This document shows, one piece after another, positions 14,455 to 21,761 of a stretch of DNA of 22,772 nt. This stretch comes from Oscillospiraceae bacterium (GTDB lineage: Bacteria; Bacillota; Clostridia; Oscillospirales; Ruminococcaceae): NCBI GenBank assembly GCA_020024185.1, contig JAHHUD010000020.1, positions 1 to 22,772 of the forward strand, read 5' to 3'. The number at the start of each line of letters is the position of its first letter. Within the stretch, counting starts at the first letter, position 1. The translations under genes and the position numbers were made by a program. A model generated the notes under the pieces. That model was not told the origin of the DNA. It was given only the letters and a program-made list of their open reading frames with translations, and searched no databases.

Positions 14455-16164
14455 TTATTTTTTGATAAATTCAGCAGCCTGTTCACCAGAAATTCTACCA
14501 AATATAACAGATGCACTGTAAGCACCGCTTGTATCTGTAACTTCACCAGCAGCATACAAACCTTCAACAACTTTACCGTCATTGTCCATAACTTGTGCTT
14601 TTTCGTTTGCTACAACGCCACCTTTTGTCATGTGGATTGCAGATTCAACTTCAACACCGTAGAATGGTCCTTCTGTGTTAAATTTCTTTTCTGAACCAAA
14701 TTCTTTTTCTCTGAATGGGTCTTTCATTTCGCCATCGATAGCTTTGTTGAAATCTTCAACAGATTTTACAAGGTTTTCACCGTTGATGCCCAATTCTGTT
14801 GCCAATTCTTCCAAAGTATCAGCTTTTTTGTGGTAACCTAAATCGTTGTGTTTTCTAAGTCTGTAACCAGCTTCGTACATTTTTTGGTCGTAGATGTAGT
14901 AAGCTTTGCCACCTTCTTGGTCAAGGATTGCGTATGCTGTATCCAAACCACCTTGTGTTTCATCAATAAATCTTTCGCCGTTTTTGTTAACGAAGATAAA
15001 TGCGTCACCAAAACCTGTCAAGTCTCTTCTGTTTGTGATGATTGTTTTGAAGATACTGAGTTTATCCATGTGGTCCATAGCGATGTTGTGTTTTTCAAAG
15101 ATTGAAACAAAGTCACCTGTTGCGCCCATCTGGTTTGATGTTGCAACTTTTTCTGCACCTGGAACATATTTTTTCAACAATTCTTTGTTGTGTGAGAAAC
15201 CACCTGTTGCAACGATAACTGCATCTGCTTTGATATCGTATGTGCCTTCTTTACATTCAACTTTAACGCCTGTTGCTTTACCATCTTCAATTATAAGGTC
15301 AACACCTTTTGTGCCTGTTCTTACATCAACACCGAGTTGGTTAACTTTTTCTTCCAATTTATCTTGGATAGCTTCACCTGCATATGCATCAGCTTCTGCC
15401 ATGTGGCTTCTGCCGCTGTAATTGTAGTTAAGTTCTATACCAATACCTCTGAGCCAGCCGTCAGCTTCTTCTGCACCTTCTGACCAAACTTTGATGCGTT
15501 CTTCAGAATCCCAAGCAGTTTTCTTTTTATCTTCAAAGAATTTTTCAGCAGAGTCTTCTATACCGTTTGCTTTTTGAGCTTGTGTATTAACAATATCAAA
15601 GAAGTTCATGTCAAATTTACCATTACCACTCAAAATATCAAGTTTTTCAATAAGAATAACATCTTCAACGCCGTTTTCTCTCGCTTCGATTGCTGCTGAC
15701 AAGCCAGCTGGGCCACCACCAACAATAACTAATTGAGTTTCAACTGCTTCCATTTCTTTCTTTTCAACAGCTGGACCTTGTGTTGCCATTGTGATTTCGC
15801 CAAAGTCTTTTCCTGCTTCTTTCATTGCGTCTGCAACTGCTTTTTTAACAGCATAAGATGAGAAAGTTGCACCGGAAACACTGTCAACAACAGGAGTTTG
15901 TTCTTTTAAAATTCTGTCCTTAATTACTGGGAAAGCTCTTTTGATAACTGGTGAGCTTTCATGGTGTTGTGTCATTCTGATGTCTGTGATTTGTTCATCT
16001 TTAACATCAACTTCAACAGTCATTTCTCCGCCGTAACCGCCAGCTTTTGCTGTATATGTGCCGGATTGTACTGCACCACTTTCATTTGTTTGTCCTGGTG
16101 TTTTTGCACAGCCAACTGCTAAAACAATAGCCAGCACTAAGCTTAATAATCTAAATTTTTTCAT
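14455..16164 (-). CDS. Secreted lipoprotein FMN/FAD reductase, flavocytochrome-c-like, substrate unknown
   Basis: 569 residues. A lipoprotein signal ends at LAVGC with Cys19 as lipid site, so the enzyme sits outside the membrane. An FMN_bind domain (about 34-117) carries the covalent FMN motif SGAT with Thr100. A FAD_binding_2 domain starts with the dinucleotide fold VIVGGGPAGLSAAIEA (146-161). This layout matches extracellular flavin reductases of anaerobic Firmicutes, related to fumarate and urocanate reductases. Compared with Shewanella fumarate reductase from memory, His504 is kept (His511 in HMTKGG). The catalytic-arginine segment after ERFIDE reads TQGGLD (403-408), without Arg, and the usual GGVHGxNRLGGNAL is replaced by a shorter segment without Arg (544-554). 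It is therefore probably not a fumarate reductase. RBS is AGGAAGG/AAAGGAA. A 5S rRNA gene lies 60 nt upstream. Confidence 0.88.
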   Translation of the reverse strand: MKKFRLLSLVLAIVLAVGCAKTPGQTNESGAVQSGTYTAKAGGYGGEMTVEVDVKDEQITDIRMTQHHESSPVIKRAFPVIKDRILKEQTPVVDSVSGATFSSYAVKKAVADAMKEAGKDFGEITMATQGPAVEKKEMEAVETQLVIVGGGPAGLSAAIEARENGVEDVILIEKLDILSGNGKFDMNFFDIVNTQAQKANGIEDSAEKFFEDKKKTAWDSEERIKVWSEGAEEADGWLRGIGIELNYNYSGRSHMAEADAYAGEAIQDKLEEKVNQLGVDVRTGTKGVDLIIEDGKATGVKVECKEGTYDIKADAVIVATGGFSHNKELLKKYVPGAEKVATSNQMGATGDFVSIFEKHNIAMDHMDKLSIFKTIITNRRDLTGFGDAFIFVNKNGERFIDETQGGLDTAYAILDQEGGKAYYIYDQKMYEAGYRLRKHNDLGYHKKADTLEELATELGINGENLVKSVEDFNKAIDGEMKDPFREKEFGSEKKFNTEGPFYGVEVESAIHMTKGGVVANEKAQVMDNDGKVVEGLYAAGEVTDTSGAYSASVIFGRISGEQAAEFIKK

Positions 16165-16195
16165 TTCCTTTTTCCTTCCTGGGATATTATGTTAA

Positions 16196-16220
16196 TTATT
16201 TAACATTCTATGTTAAATAA
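16196..16220 (-). repeat. 11-bp hairpin between 5S rRNA and the reductase gene
   Basis: TTATTTAACAT (16196-16206) and ATGTTAAATAA (16210-16220) pair perfectly around a 3-nt loop. The stem is all but two pairs A-T and has no T-run on the minus strand, so it is a poor intrinsic terminator. It may mark an RNA processing site or a protein-binding palindrome. Confidence 0.7.
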
Positions 16221-16223
16221 AAT

Positions 16224-16339
16224 GTCAGCACCTTCCTATTTTTCCAGGACGTCTCCATCCAAGTATTTTCGGCACTACTCAGCTTAACTTCTGTGTTCGG
16301 CATGGGAACAGGTGGAGCCTGAGCGCTATCGGCACTGAC
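16224..16339 (-). rRNA. rrf: 5S ribosomal RNA, isolated copy
   Basis: The minus strand carries the conserved 5S core CCTGTTCCCATGCCGAACAC followed by AGAAGTTAAGC and ACTTGGATGG. The ends GTCAGTGCC (16331-16339) and GGTGCTGAC (16224-16232) pair as helix I, giving 116 nt. No 23S, 16S or tRNA gene lies within reach on either side, so this is a detached copy with its own promoter. Confidence 0.95.
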
Positions 16340-16382
16340 TAAATACTTTGCTGATTTATTCCCTCTCAACTTCAGCTCCATA

Positions 16383-16411
16383 AATATAGCATAAAAATTT
16401 ATCAATGTAAA
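16383..16411 (-). promoter_or_regulatory. Promoter of the isolated 5S rRNA gene
   Basis: On the minus strand TTTACA (16406-16411), exactly 17 bp and TATATT (16383-16388) with an extended -10 TGC. The leader before the mature 5S would be about 35-40 nt. No other convincing promoter is visible between 5S and the reductase start. Confidence 0.7.
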
Positions 16412-16572
16412 TAATTTTAATAATTTTGTAATATAAATTTTTTTTATAGTTTCTACGTCTCAAATTATCTTTTATATATTATTTAATATATATTTTTATA
16501 CTCTTAATTTTTCTAAACCATATGTTCATTTTTAGGTAAAGTAAATTATAAAATATTTTTTGTAATATATAC

Positions 16573-16601
16573 TTGACATTTTATCAATTATAGTTTAATA
16601 T
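16573..16601 (+). promoter_or_regulatory. Promoter of the XRE regulator operon
   Basis: A perfect TTGACA (16573-16578), 17 bp and TAATAT (16596-16601), followed by the ribosome binding site AAAGGAGG (16611-16618). The rest of the 287-bp spacer back to the 5S gene holds only the 5S promoter and AT-rich sequence. Confidence 0.75.
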
Positions 16602-16626
16602 AATTACAACAAAGGAGGCTGATATA

Positions 16627-16839
16627 ATGCCAAAGAATATAGCTATAAAAGTTGCAAGAGCAGAAAAAGATATGACGCAAAAAGATTTAGCTGATTTGGT
16701 TGGTGTTTCAAGGCAGACTATAAACGCCATTGAAAAAGGTGAATATAATCCAACTATAAAGCTTTGCAGAAAAATTTGCAGAGCATTAGGCAAAAATCTT
16801 GATACTTTATTTTGGGAGGACGATATCGATGAAGAATAA
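16627..16839 (+). CDS. Small XRE/Cro-type HTH transcriptional regulator
   Basis: A 70-residue protein that is almost entirely an HTH_3 domain: MTQKDLADLVGVSRQTINAIEKGEYNPTIKLCRKICRALGKNLDTLF, with the recognition helix at about 27-38. It resembles the YozG-type mini-repressors found with small membrane proteins. Start ATG 16627 follows AAAGGAGG. The downstream membrane protein begins 11 nt before this gene ends, indicating coupled translation; the pair is probably autoregulated, which is inference. Confidence 0.92.
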   Translation: MPKNIAIKVARAEKDMTQKDLADLVGVSRQTINAIEKGEYNPTIKLCRKICRALGKNLDTLFWEDDIDEE

Positions 16840-17287
16840 AAAAAATAATCTTGATGAAATGCAAGAACTTAAAGCATTAAAAATTGAGCATAATGGTTGT
16901 TGGCTTTTTTACTCATTGCTTATTATTTCTATACTTGTACAAATGGTTTTTTATGGTGGCAAAAACCCTGAGGCCATTTTAGGAGAATGTGTAGTTCTTA
17001 TTATTGCCTGTTTATATTTGACTGTTTCATTCTTAAAAAATGGTATATGGGACAGAAAACTTAAACCAACTGTAATGACAAATATTATAGTAAGCTCCAT
17101 AGCAAGCATTATTATGGCTGTAATTTGGGGTGTAATTTCTTTTAATAACTATCACAAACTTATTGGTTCAATAGCAACAGCAGTATTTATGTTTATTTTT
17201 GTGTTTTCACTTTGTTTTATTTTATTATCTTTATACTTGTATCTTTATAAAAAACGTGTTGAAAAAGCAGAAAAAGATAGCGAATAA
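16829..17287 (+). CDS. Four-helix membrane protein partnered with the XRE regulator (DUF6773-like)
   Basis: 152 residues from ATG 16829, chosen over the upstream in-frame codon because GGGAGG (16815-16820) precedes it. It overlaps the regulator gene by 11 nt. The N-terminal cytosolic NNLDEMQELKALKIEHNG leads into hydrophobic segments at about 25-45, 55-75, 90-110 and 118-140, ending in a charged tail. The start resembles proteins I recall as DUF6773, commonly paired with a small XRE regulator in Firmicutes; the family name is from memory. No catalytic residue is recognisable. The function is unknown; in such pairs the membrane protein may tune the repressor. Confidence 0.75.
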   Translation: MKNKKNNLDEMQELKALKIEHNGCWLFYSLLIISILVQMVFYGGKNPEAILGECVVLIIACLYLTVSFLKNGIWDRKLKPTVMTNIIVSSIASIIMAVIWGVISFNNYHKLIGSIATAVFMFIFVFSLCFILLSLYLYLYKKRVEKAEKDSE

Positions 17288-17302
17288 AAAAATAACAAAA
17301 AT

Positions 17303-17333
17303 AAAAAGCGTGATTTTATATCACGCTTTTTTT
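17303..17333. terminator. Bidirectional terminator between XRE operon and zinc-ribbon gene
   Basis: AAAAAGCGTGAT (17303-17314) pairs with ATCACGCTTTTT (17320-17331) around TTTAT, with T-runs on both strands. It fits both convergent genes. Confidence 0.9.
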
Positions 17334-17370
17334 GATGTTTTTAATCTTAATGATAAAAATAACACTTATT

Positions 17371-17616
17371 TTACTTATCAATTTCTATTATATTTCCACA
17401 CTTATGACAGTGATATGTATGCTTTCTTGCGTATAAAAGACGGTCTATATTTATAAATGCATCGCAGTTTTTACATCTTAAATATTTTTTATCAATTATA
17501 ATATATCCAATAATTGCACAAGCTGACAAAACAAAAAATCCCGTAAACAGAAAAATCACGAAAAGAACAACACATATTATTGCACAGATAATATGTAAAA
17601 ATTTTATGTTTTTCAT
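17371..17616 (-). CDS. Small membrane protein with C-terminal zinc ribbon
   Basis: 81 residues. Two hydrophobic segments (about 7-25 and 26-43) form a short hairpin in the membrane. They are followed by a soluble tail with Cys48-x2-Cys51 and Cys70-x2-Cys73, a rubredoxin/zinc-ribbon arrangement. ATG 17616 is preceded by GGGGAA and, further up, by an extended -10 TGATATAAT (17653-17661 on the minus strand). I do not recognise a named family. It lies between two terminators, so it is probably transcribed alone. Confidence 0.7.
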   Translation of the reverse strand: MKNIKFLHIICAIICVVLFVIFLFTGFFVLSACAIIGYIIIDKKYLRCKNCDAFINIDRLLYARKHTYHCHKCGNIIEIDK

Positions 17617-17673
17617 TTATATTCCCCATTACAAAAGGTATTTTATAATTTTATTATATCACATCTTCGGCAA

Positions 17674-17706
17674 TAAAAAACAGCACCAAAAAATCTTAGT
17701 GCTGTT
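17674..17706 (-). terminator. Terminator of the fucose operon
   Basis: AACAGCAC (17679-17686) and GTGCTGTT (17699-17706) pair across 12 nt. On the minus strand the stem runs into a T-run (A-run at 17674-17680). It lies 28 nt after the kinase stop. Confidence 0.8.
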
Positions 17707-17733
17707 TGATATTAAATAATACTCTGTTTAAGC

Positions 17734-19047
17734 TTATTTTTGAGCAAGATAGTCAAATTGAGCTTTTAAATTGCCTATTGCAGTTGCTTCAACAGGCCCT
17801 GCTATTACAGGCTTTTGTGTGTATTTTTCTGTAAGTTCATTAAGATAAGTTGCTTGACTGCCACCACCAACAATATTTATGCAGTCAACAATTTCACCTG
17901 TTATTTCTTCAATCTCTTTTACAACTTCTGCGTAAGAGGCTGCAAGAGAGTTGTATACACTGTTTATAATATCAGCAAGTGGAAGTTCTTTTTCTCCAAG
18001 ACATTCCTGTATTGCATCAATCATATTTTCCGGTGCAACAAGACGAGGGTCATTTGGGTCAAATATTTTTGTGTATTTACTTTCTCTGGACATATCCATC
18101 ATTTCTTGGAAAGAATATTTTCTGCCAAGATTATTTCTGATACTTTGGATAAGCCACATACCCATAATATTTTTCAAAAATCTGTATGTGCCTTTTATAC
18201 CACCCTCATTTGTAAAGTTTGCTTTAAGTGCAGCTTCAGTGAGAACAGGATAATTATTTTGTGCACCGATAAGGCTCCAAGTACCTGATGAAATATACAT
18301 ACCATGCCCTGTAAGAGTGCAAGCAGCAACAGCACTTGCAGTATCGTGAGATGGAGCAAAAACAACAGTTGCATCAAAACCAACATAATCTTTAACTTGT
18401 TGTGTAAAGTTTCCTATTTCTGAAGATGGCATTTCTACATTATTAAAAATAGTTGGTTTAATGCCCAATTTGTTTATAATATCCATATCCCAGCTTTTAT
18501 TATAGGCATTTAAAAGCGAAGTTGTTGAAGAAATTGTATATTCACTTTTCATAACACCGGTGAGAATATAGCTTAAATATTCAGGCATCATAAGCATATA
18601 TTCAGCATTTTCAAGTCTGCCTGCTTTTTTATCAGCATAAAGCTGATAAATTGTATTATAATTTGCTCTTTGAATACCTGTTTTTGCGTATAAGTCATTT
18701 TTATTTATTATTTTGTCAACTTCTTCCGGTATTCCGTCTGTACGGCTGTCACGGTAAGAAACAGCTGGGAGAATTTCCTTTTTGTCCTTATCCAACAGAA
18801 CATAGTCTACACCCCAAGTATCAATTGCAACAGTTTGTGGTATCTTTCCTATTTCTGCACATTTTTTTATACCTTCAATAATATTTTTTGCAAGGTATTC
18901 AATATCCCATGAAAGATATCCGTCAACTTTTTTCAGCCCGTTATCAAAACGGTAAATTTCTTGCATTTCAAGTTGTCCGTTTACATATTCACCAAGAATA
19001 TGACGTCCACTTGATGCACCTATATCAATTGCCAAACAATATGCCAC
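17734..19047 (-). CDS. FGGY-family sugar kinase, rhamnulokinase-like, probable L-fuculokinase
   Basis: 437 residues. The N-terminal ATPase motif DIGASSGRHILG, DTWGVDYVLLD and the sugar-site SYRDSRTDG are followed by the second-domain phosphate loop SSGTWSLIG and GGGSQATYLNELTE. Sequence style is RhaB (rhamnulokinase), not the FucK of E. coli, yet it sits in one operon with fucose isomerase and fuculose-phosphate aldolase. So it probably phosphorylates L-fuculose at C1, and perhaps L-rhamnulose as well. The start is GTG 19047, supported by TAGGAGGA. It is 90 nt downstream of fucA, with a strong hairpin between. Confidence 0.85.
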   Translation of the reverse strand: MAYCLAIDIGASSGRHILGEYVNGQLEMQEIYRFDNGLKKVDGYLSWDIEYLAKNIIEGIKKCAEIGKIPQTVAIDTWGVDYVLLDKDKKEILPAVSYRDSRTDGIPEEVDKIINKNDLYAKTGIQRANYNTIYQLYADKKAGRLENAEYMLMMPEYLSYILTGVMKSEYTISSTTSLLNAYNKSWDMDIINKLGIKPTIFNNVEMPSSEIGNFTQQVKDYVGFDATVVFAPSHDTASAVAACTLTGHGMYISSGTWSLIGAQNNYPVLTEAALKANFTNEGGIKGTYRFLKNIMGMWLIQSIRNNLGRKYSFQEMMDMSRESKYTKIFDPNDPRLVAPENMIDAIQECLGEKELPLADIINSVYNSLAASYAEVVKEIEEITGEIVDCINIVGGGSQATYLNELTEKYTQKPVIAGPVEATAIGNLKAQFDYLAQK

Positions 19048-19069
19048 AGTTTTTTCCTCCTAAAATTAT

Positions 19070-19100
19070 CCCCTTTGCAAAAAATCTTTTCACAAAGGGG
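19070..19100 (-). other. Intercistronic stem-loop between fucA and the kinase gene
   Basis: CCCCTTTG (19070-19077) and CAAAGGGG (19093-19100) pair across 15 nt, and the flanks AAAATT/ATTTT extend the stem. There is no clean T-run immediately after it on the minus strand, so it may attenuate transcription or stabilise the upstream message rather than end it. Confidence 0.55.
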
Positions 19101-19137
19101 AATTTTAAACTGTTTATAATAATCCCTTATTCAGAAA

Positions 19138-19827
19138 TTATTTTTCTTCGTTGTAGTGTTTGTATCCTGGGTGTTTGCCTGTTACTTTATAGTAGTTTTC
19201 ACGCAAATCCAAAAGTTTATCAATTTGTGGTTTTTCAATTTCTTTTGCACCACCCAAAAGATGAGCTGTGAGAGAAATTTTTGCAAAAAGTTCCAATGTT
19301 TCCATACGGTAGTATGCAGTGATAAGGTCACAACCTACTGCAAGTGCACCGTGGTTTTTCAAGAGAAGAACATCATGTTCTTTAAGGTATGGAGCAATTG
19401 CTTCTGGAACTTCGTTTGTACTTGGTGTTCCGTATGGTGTAAGAGGAATTGAACCAATTGCAACAACTGTTTCAATCATAGAGTAGCTGTCAAGGCTTTT
19501 GCCTGCAACTGCATAACCTGTTGCTGTTGCTGGGTGTGCGTGTACAACTGCGCCAACATCTTCTCTTTCTTTGTAGCAACGCAAGTGCATTTTAATTTCA
19601 CTTGATGGTTTATAGCCTGGTTCGCCTTCGATAACATTGCCGTTAGCGTCAATGATAACAAGTTTATCAGGTGTAATAAAGCTTTTGCTTATACCTGTTG
19701 GAGTTGCCATAAAGTTTCCGTCAGGAAGTTTTACAGATACGTTACCGTCATTTGCTGCAACCCAACCTTGTTGCCACATTTTATGACAAACATCGCAAAT
19801 TTGTTCTCTTAATTCCATGTATAACAT
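19138..19827 (-). CDS. fucA: L-fuculose-phosphate aldolase
   Basis: A 229-residue class II aldolase/adducin-fold enzyme that splits L-fuculose 1-phosphate into dihydroxyacetone phosphate and L-lactaldehyde. The Zn ligands and base are visible: Glu77 in SSEIKMH, His96 and His98 in HAHPATATGYA and His159 in LLLKNHGALAVG. NDGNVS (26-31) is the phosphate-binding segment. ATG 19827 is used because AAGGAGAT precedes it; a second ATG three codons in is also possible. The gene begins 14 nt after the fucI stop. Class II aldolases of this size also include rhamnulose-phosphate and ribulose-phosphate enzymes, but the partner fucI favours fuculose phosphate. Confidence 0.88.
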   Translation of the reverse strand: MLYMELREQICDVCHKMWQQGWVAANDGNVSVKLPDGNFMATPTGISKSFITPDKLVIIDANGNVIEGEPGYKPSSEIKMHLRCYKEREDVGAVVHAHPATATGYAVAGKSLDSYSMIETVVAIGSIPLTPYGTPSTNEVPEAIAPYLKEHDVLLLKNHGALAVGCDLITAYYRMETLELFAKISLTAHLLGGAKEIEKPQIDKLLDLRENYYKVTGKHPGYKHYNEEK

Positions 19828-19841
19828 AATTTTTTATCTCC

Positions 19842-21638
19842 TTATTTTTTGAAGCATGGGCCAAAGTTTGCACATGCTCTGTAGTCTGAGCCTTCTTTAT
19901 CCATGCCAAATGCGTTCCAAGCAGCTGGACGGAAGATTTTTTCTTCTGGTACGTTGTGCATACAAACTGGAATTCTAAGCATAGAACAAAGTGTAATCAA
20001 ATCTGCACCGATATGACCATAAGAAATAGCACCGTGATTTGCGCCCCAGTTGTTCATTACTTCATAAGCTGTTTTAAATGCACCTTCGCCTGTGCATCTT
20101 GGAGCAAACCATGTACAAGGCCATGTAAAGTCTGTTCTCTTCCAAAGAGTATCAGAAACTTCACGTGGAAGTTCAACTGTCCAACCTTCAGCAATTTGAA
20201 GAACTGGACCAAGACCTTTAACGATGTTAAGTCTTATCATTGTAGCTGGCATTTCTGATTTTGTTTCAAAACGTGAAGAGAATCCGCCACCTCTGAAGTA
20301 ACCAATATCAGCATAGTTCCATGTTGTGTTTGCCATGATAGCTTTTTGGTCTGCCTCTGTAACTTCGTACCAAGGTTTAATAACGCCGTTGCCGTTTTCA
20401 TCTTTTGCTTCTGCATTAGCATCAAGACAGCAAGCACCAGAGTTGATAAGGTGAATAATACCATCAGATTCTTTTGCTTTACCTTCTATTTCATAGCCTG
20501 TAACTCTCTTAATTGCATCTGTGCTCCAGTATGTACGTACATCAGCAAACATTTGTGCACGGTTTGTGAGCAATTTCATAAAGAGCATACCAAGACCGTT
20601 AAGTGTATCATTTTCTGTTGCAAGAACATAAGGTTCACGAGTGCCGTTCCAGTCAAATGAAGTGTTCATCATAGCTTCTGCAAAGTCACCGTTTGGATAG
20701 AAGTCTGTCCACTGTCTTTGTCCTTGGAAACCAGCTGCGATAGCGTTGTGACCAACTTTTTCTTCTTCACAGCCTGCTGGAAGATTTTCGTTGCCGTTCA
20801 TAAGGTCTTTAATAATAACCATCATTTTAACAACAAATTCCCAGTCTTTATCTTTTTCTTCTCTTGATTTCTGGAGATTTTCTGGGTTTTTGTCAAAACC
20901 TTCAATGCAGTATTCTTTTGCCCATTTGAGAGCTTTTTGGTATTCTGCTTCGTCGTAGATACCTTCTGTCATTCTACGGATAATTTCAACTTCATCAACA
21001 GATTCAACACGCATGCCGAGGTAATCTTCGATAAAGTCTGTATCGATGATAGAACCACCAATACCCATACAGATAGAACCAATTTGAAGATATGATTTAC
21101 CTCTCATTGTAGCAGCAGCAACAGCAGCTCTACCAAAACGGAGAAGTTTTTCTTTTACATCTTCTGGGATTTCTGTGTCAGAACCATCTTGTACTTCATG
21201 ACCGTAAATGCCAAAAGCAGGAAGTCCTTTTTGTGCGTGTGTTGCAAGAACAGAAGCAAGGTATACAGCACCTGGTCTTTCTGTGCCGTTAAATCCCCAA
21301 ACAGCTTTTATTGTATCTCTGTCCATATCCATTGTTTCTGCACCGTAGCACCAACATGGAGTAACAGTAAGAGTAATATCAACGCCTTCTTTACGGAATT
21401 TATCTGCACAAGCTGCTGATTCTCCAACTCTGCCGATTGTGGAATCTGCAATAACAACTTTTACAGGTTCACCGTTAGAATATTTAAGGTTTTCTCTGAA
21501 AAGCTTTGCAGCACTTTTTGCCATATTCATTGTTTGTTCTTCAAGAGATTCTCTAACCCCTAATACACCACGACGTGCATCAATTGTTGGTCTGATACCA
21601 ATTACTGGGTAATCGCCGATAAGTCTTGATTTTGCCAT
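19842..21638 (-). CDS. fucI: L-fucose isomerase
   Basis: A 598-residue cytosolic Mn-dependent ketol isomerase converting L-fucose to L-fuculose, close to the usual length of about 590. Strongly typical stretches include PVIGIRPTIDARRGVLGVRESLEEQT at the N-terminus, GFNGTERPGAVYLASVLATHAQKG, PAFGIYGHEVQD, LQIGSICMGIGGSI and, near the C-terminus, NNWGANHGAISYGHIGADLITLCSMLRIPVCMHNV. ATG 21638 is preceded by GGAGGTTTAA. It leads the operon fucI-fucA-kinase. The promoter region is shared with a divergent AraC-type regulator and contains direct repeats. Confidence 0.95.
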   Translation of the reverse strand: MAKSRLIGDYPVIGIRPTIDARRGVLGVRESLEEQTMNMAKSAAKLFRENLKYSNGEPVKVVIADSTIGRVGESAACADKFRKEGVDITLTVTPCWCYGAETMDMDRDTIKAVWGFNGTERPGAVYLASVLATHAQKGLPAFGIYGHEVQDGSDTEIPEDVKEKLLRFGRAAVAAATMRGKSYLQIGSICMGIGGSIIDTDFIEDYLGMRVESVDEVEIIRRMTEGIYDEAEYQKALKWAKEYCIEGFDKNPENLQKSREEKDKDWEFVVKMMVIIKDLMNGNENLPAGCEEEKVGHNAIAAGFQGQRQWTDFYPNGDFAEAMMNTSFDWNGTREPYVLATENDTLNGLGMLFMKLLTNRAQMFADVRTYWSTDAIKRVTGYEIEGKAKESDGIIHLINSGACCLDANAEAKDENGNGVIKPWYEVTEADQKAIMANTTWNYADIGYFRGGGFSSRFETKSEMPATMIRLNIVKGLGPVLQIAEGWTVELPREVSDTLWKRTDFTWPCTWFAPRCTGEGAFKTAYEVMNNWGANHGAISYGHIGADLITLCSMLRIPVCMHNVPEEKIFRPAAWNAFGMDKEGSDYRACANFGPCFKK

Positions 21639-21675
21639 AAGTTAAACCTCCGATTATTGTAACATTATTACATAT

Positions 21676-21716
21676 ATACTTGTATTATAATTTAAAATAT
21701 TATAGAATACTTGTAT
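21676..21716. promoter_or_regulatory. 31-bp-spaced direct repeats in the fucI/araC-type promoter region
   Basis: ATACTTGTAT occurs at 21676-21685 and 21707-21716 in the same orientation, each followed at equal distance by TAAAATA. The 31-bp period is close to three helical turns, which suits two AraC-family subunits side by side. Minus-strand -10 candidates TATAAT (21684-21689 and 21699-21704) lie within the repeats; TTTAGA (21722-21727) is 17 bp from the second. Confidence 0.55.
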
Positions 21717-21761
21717 ATTATTCTAAAATAGTTGTCTTATTTTATCTTTTAGGAGAAAAGA

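Noticed and set aside
14455..16164. Annotation as fumarate reductase flavoprotein
   Set aside because: The two arginines expected for fumarate binding and catalysis are not found at the aligned positions.
16208..16405. 65-codon minus-strand open frame
   Set aside because: It lies over the 5S rRNA gene and has no ribosome binding site.
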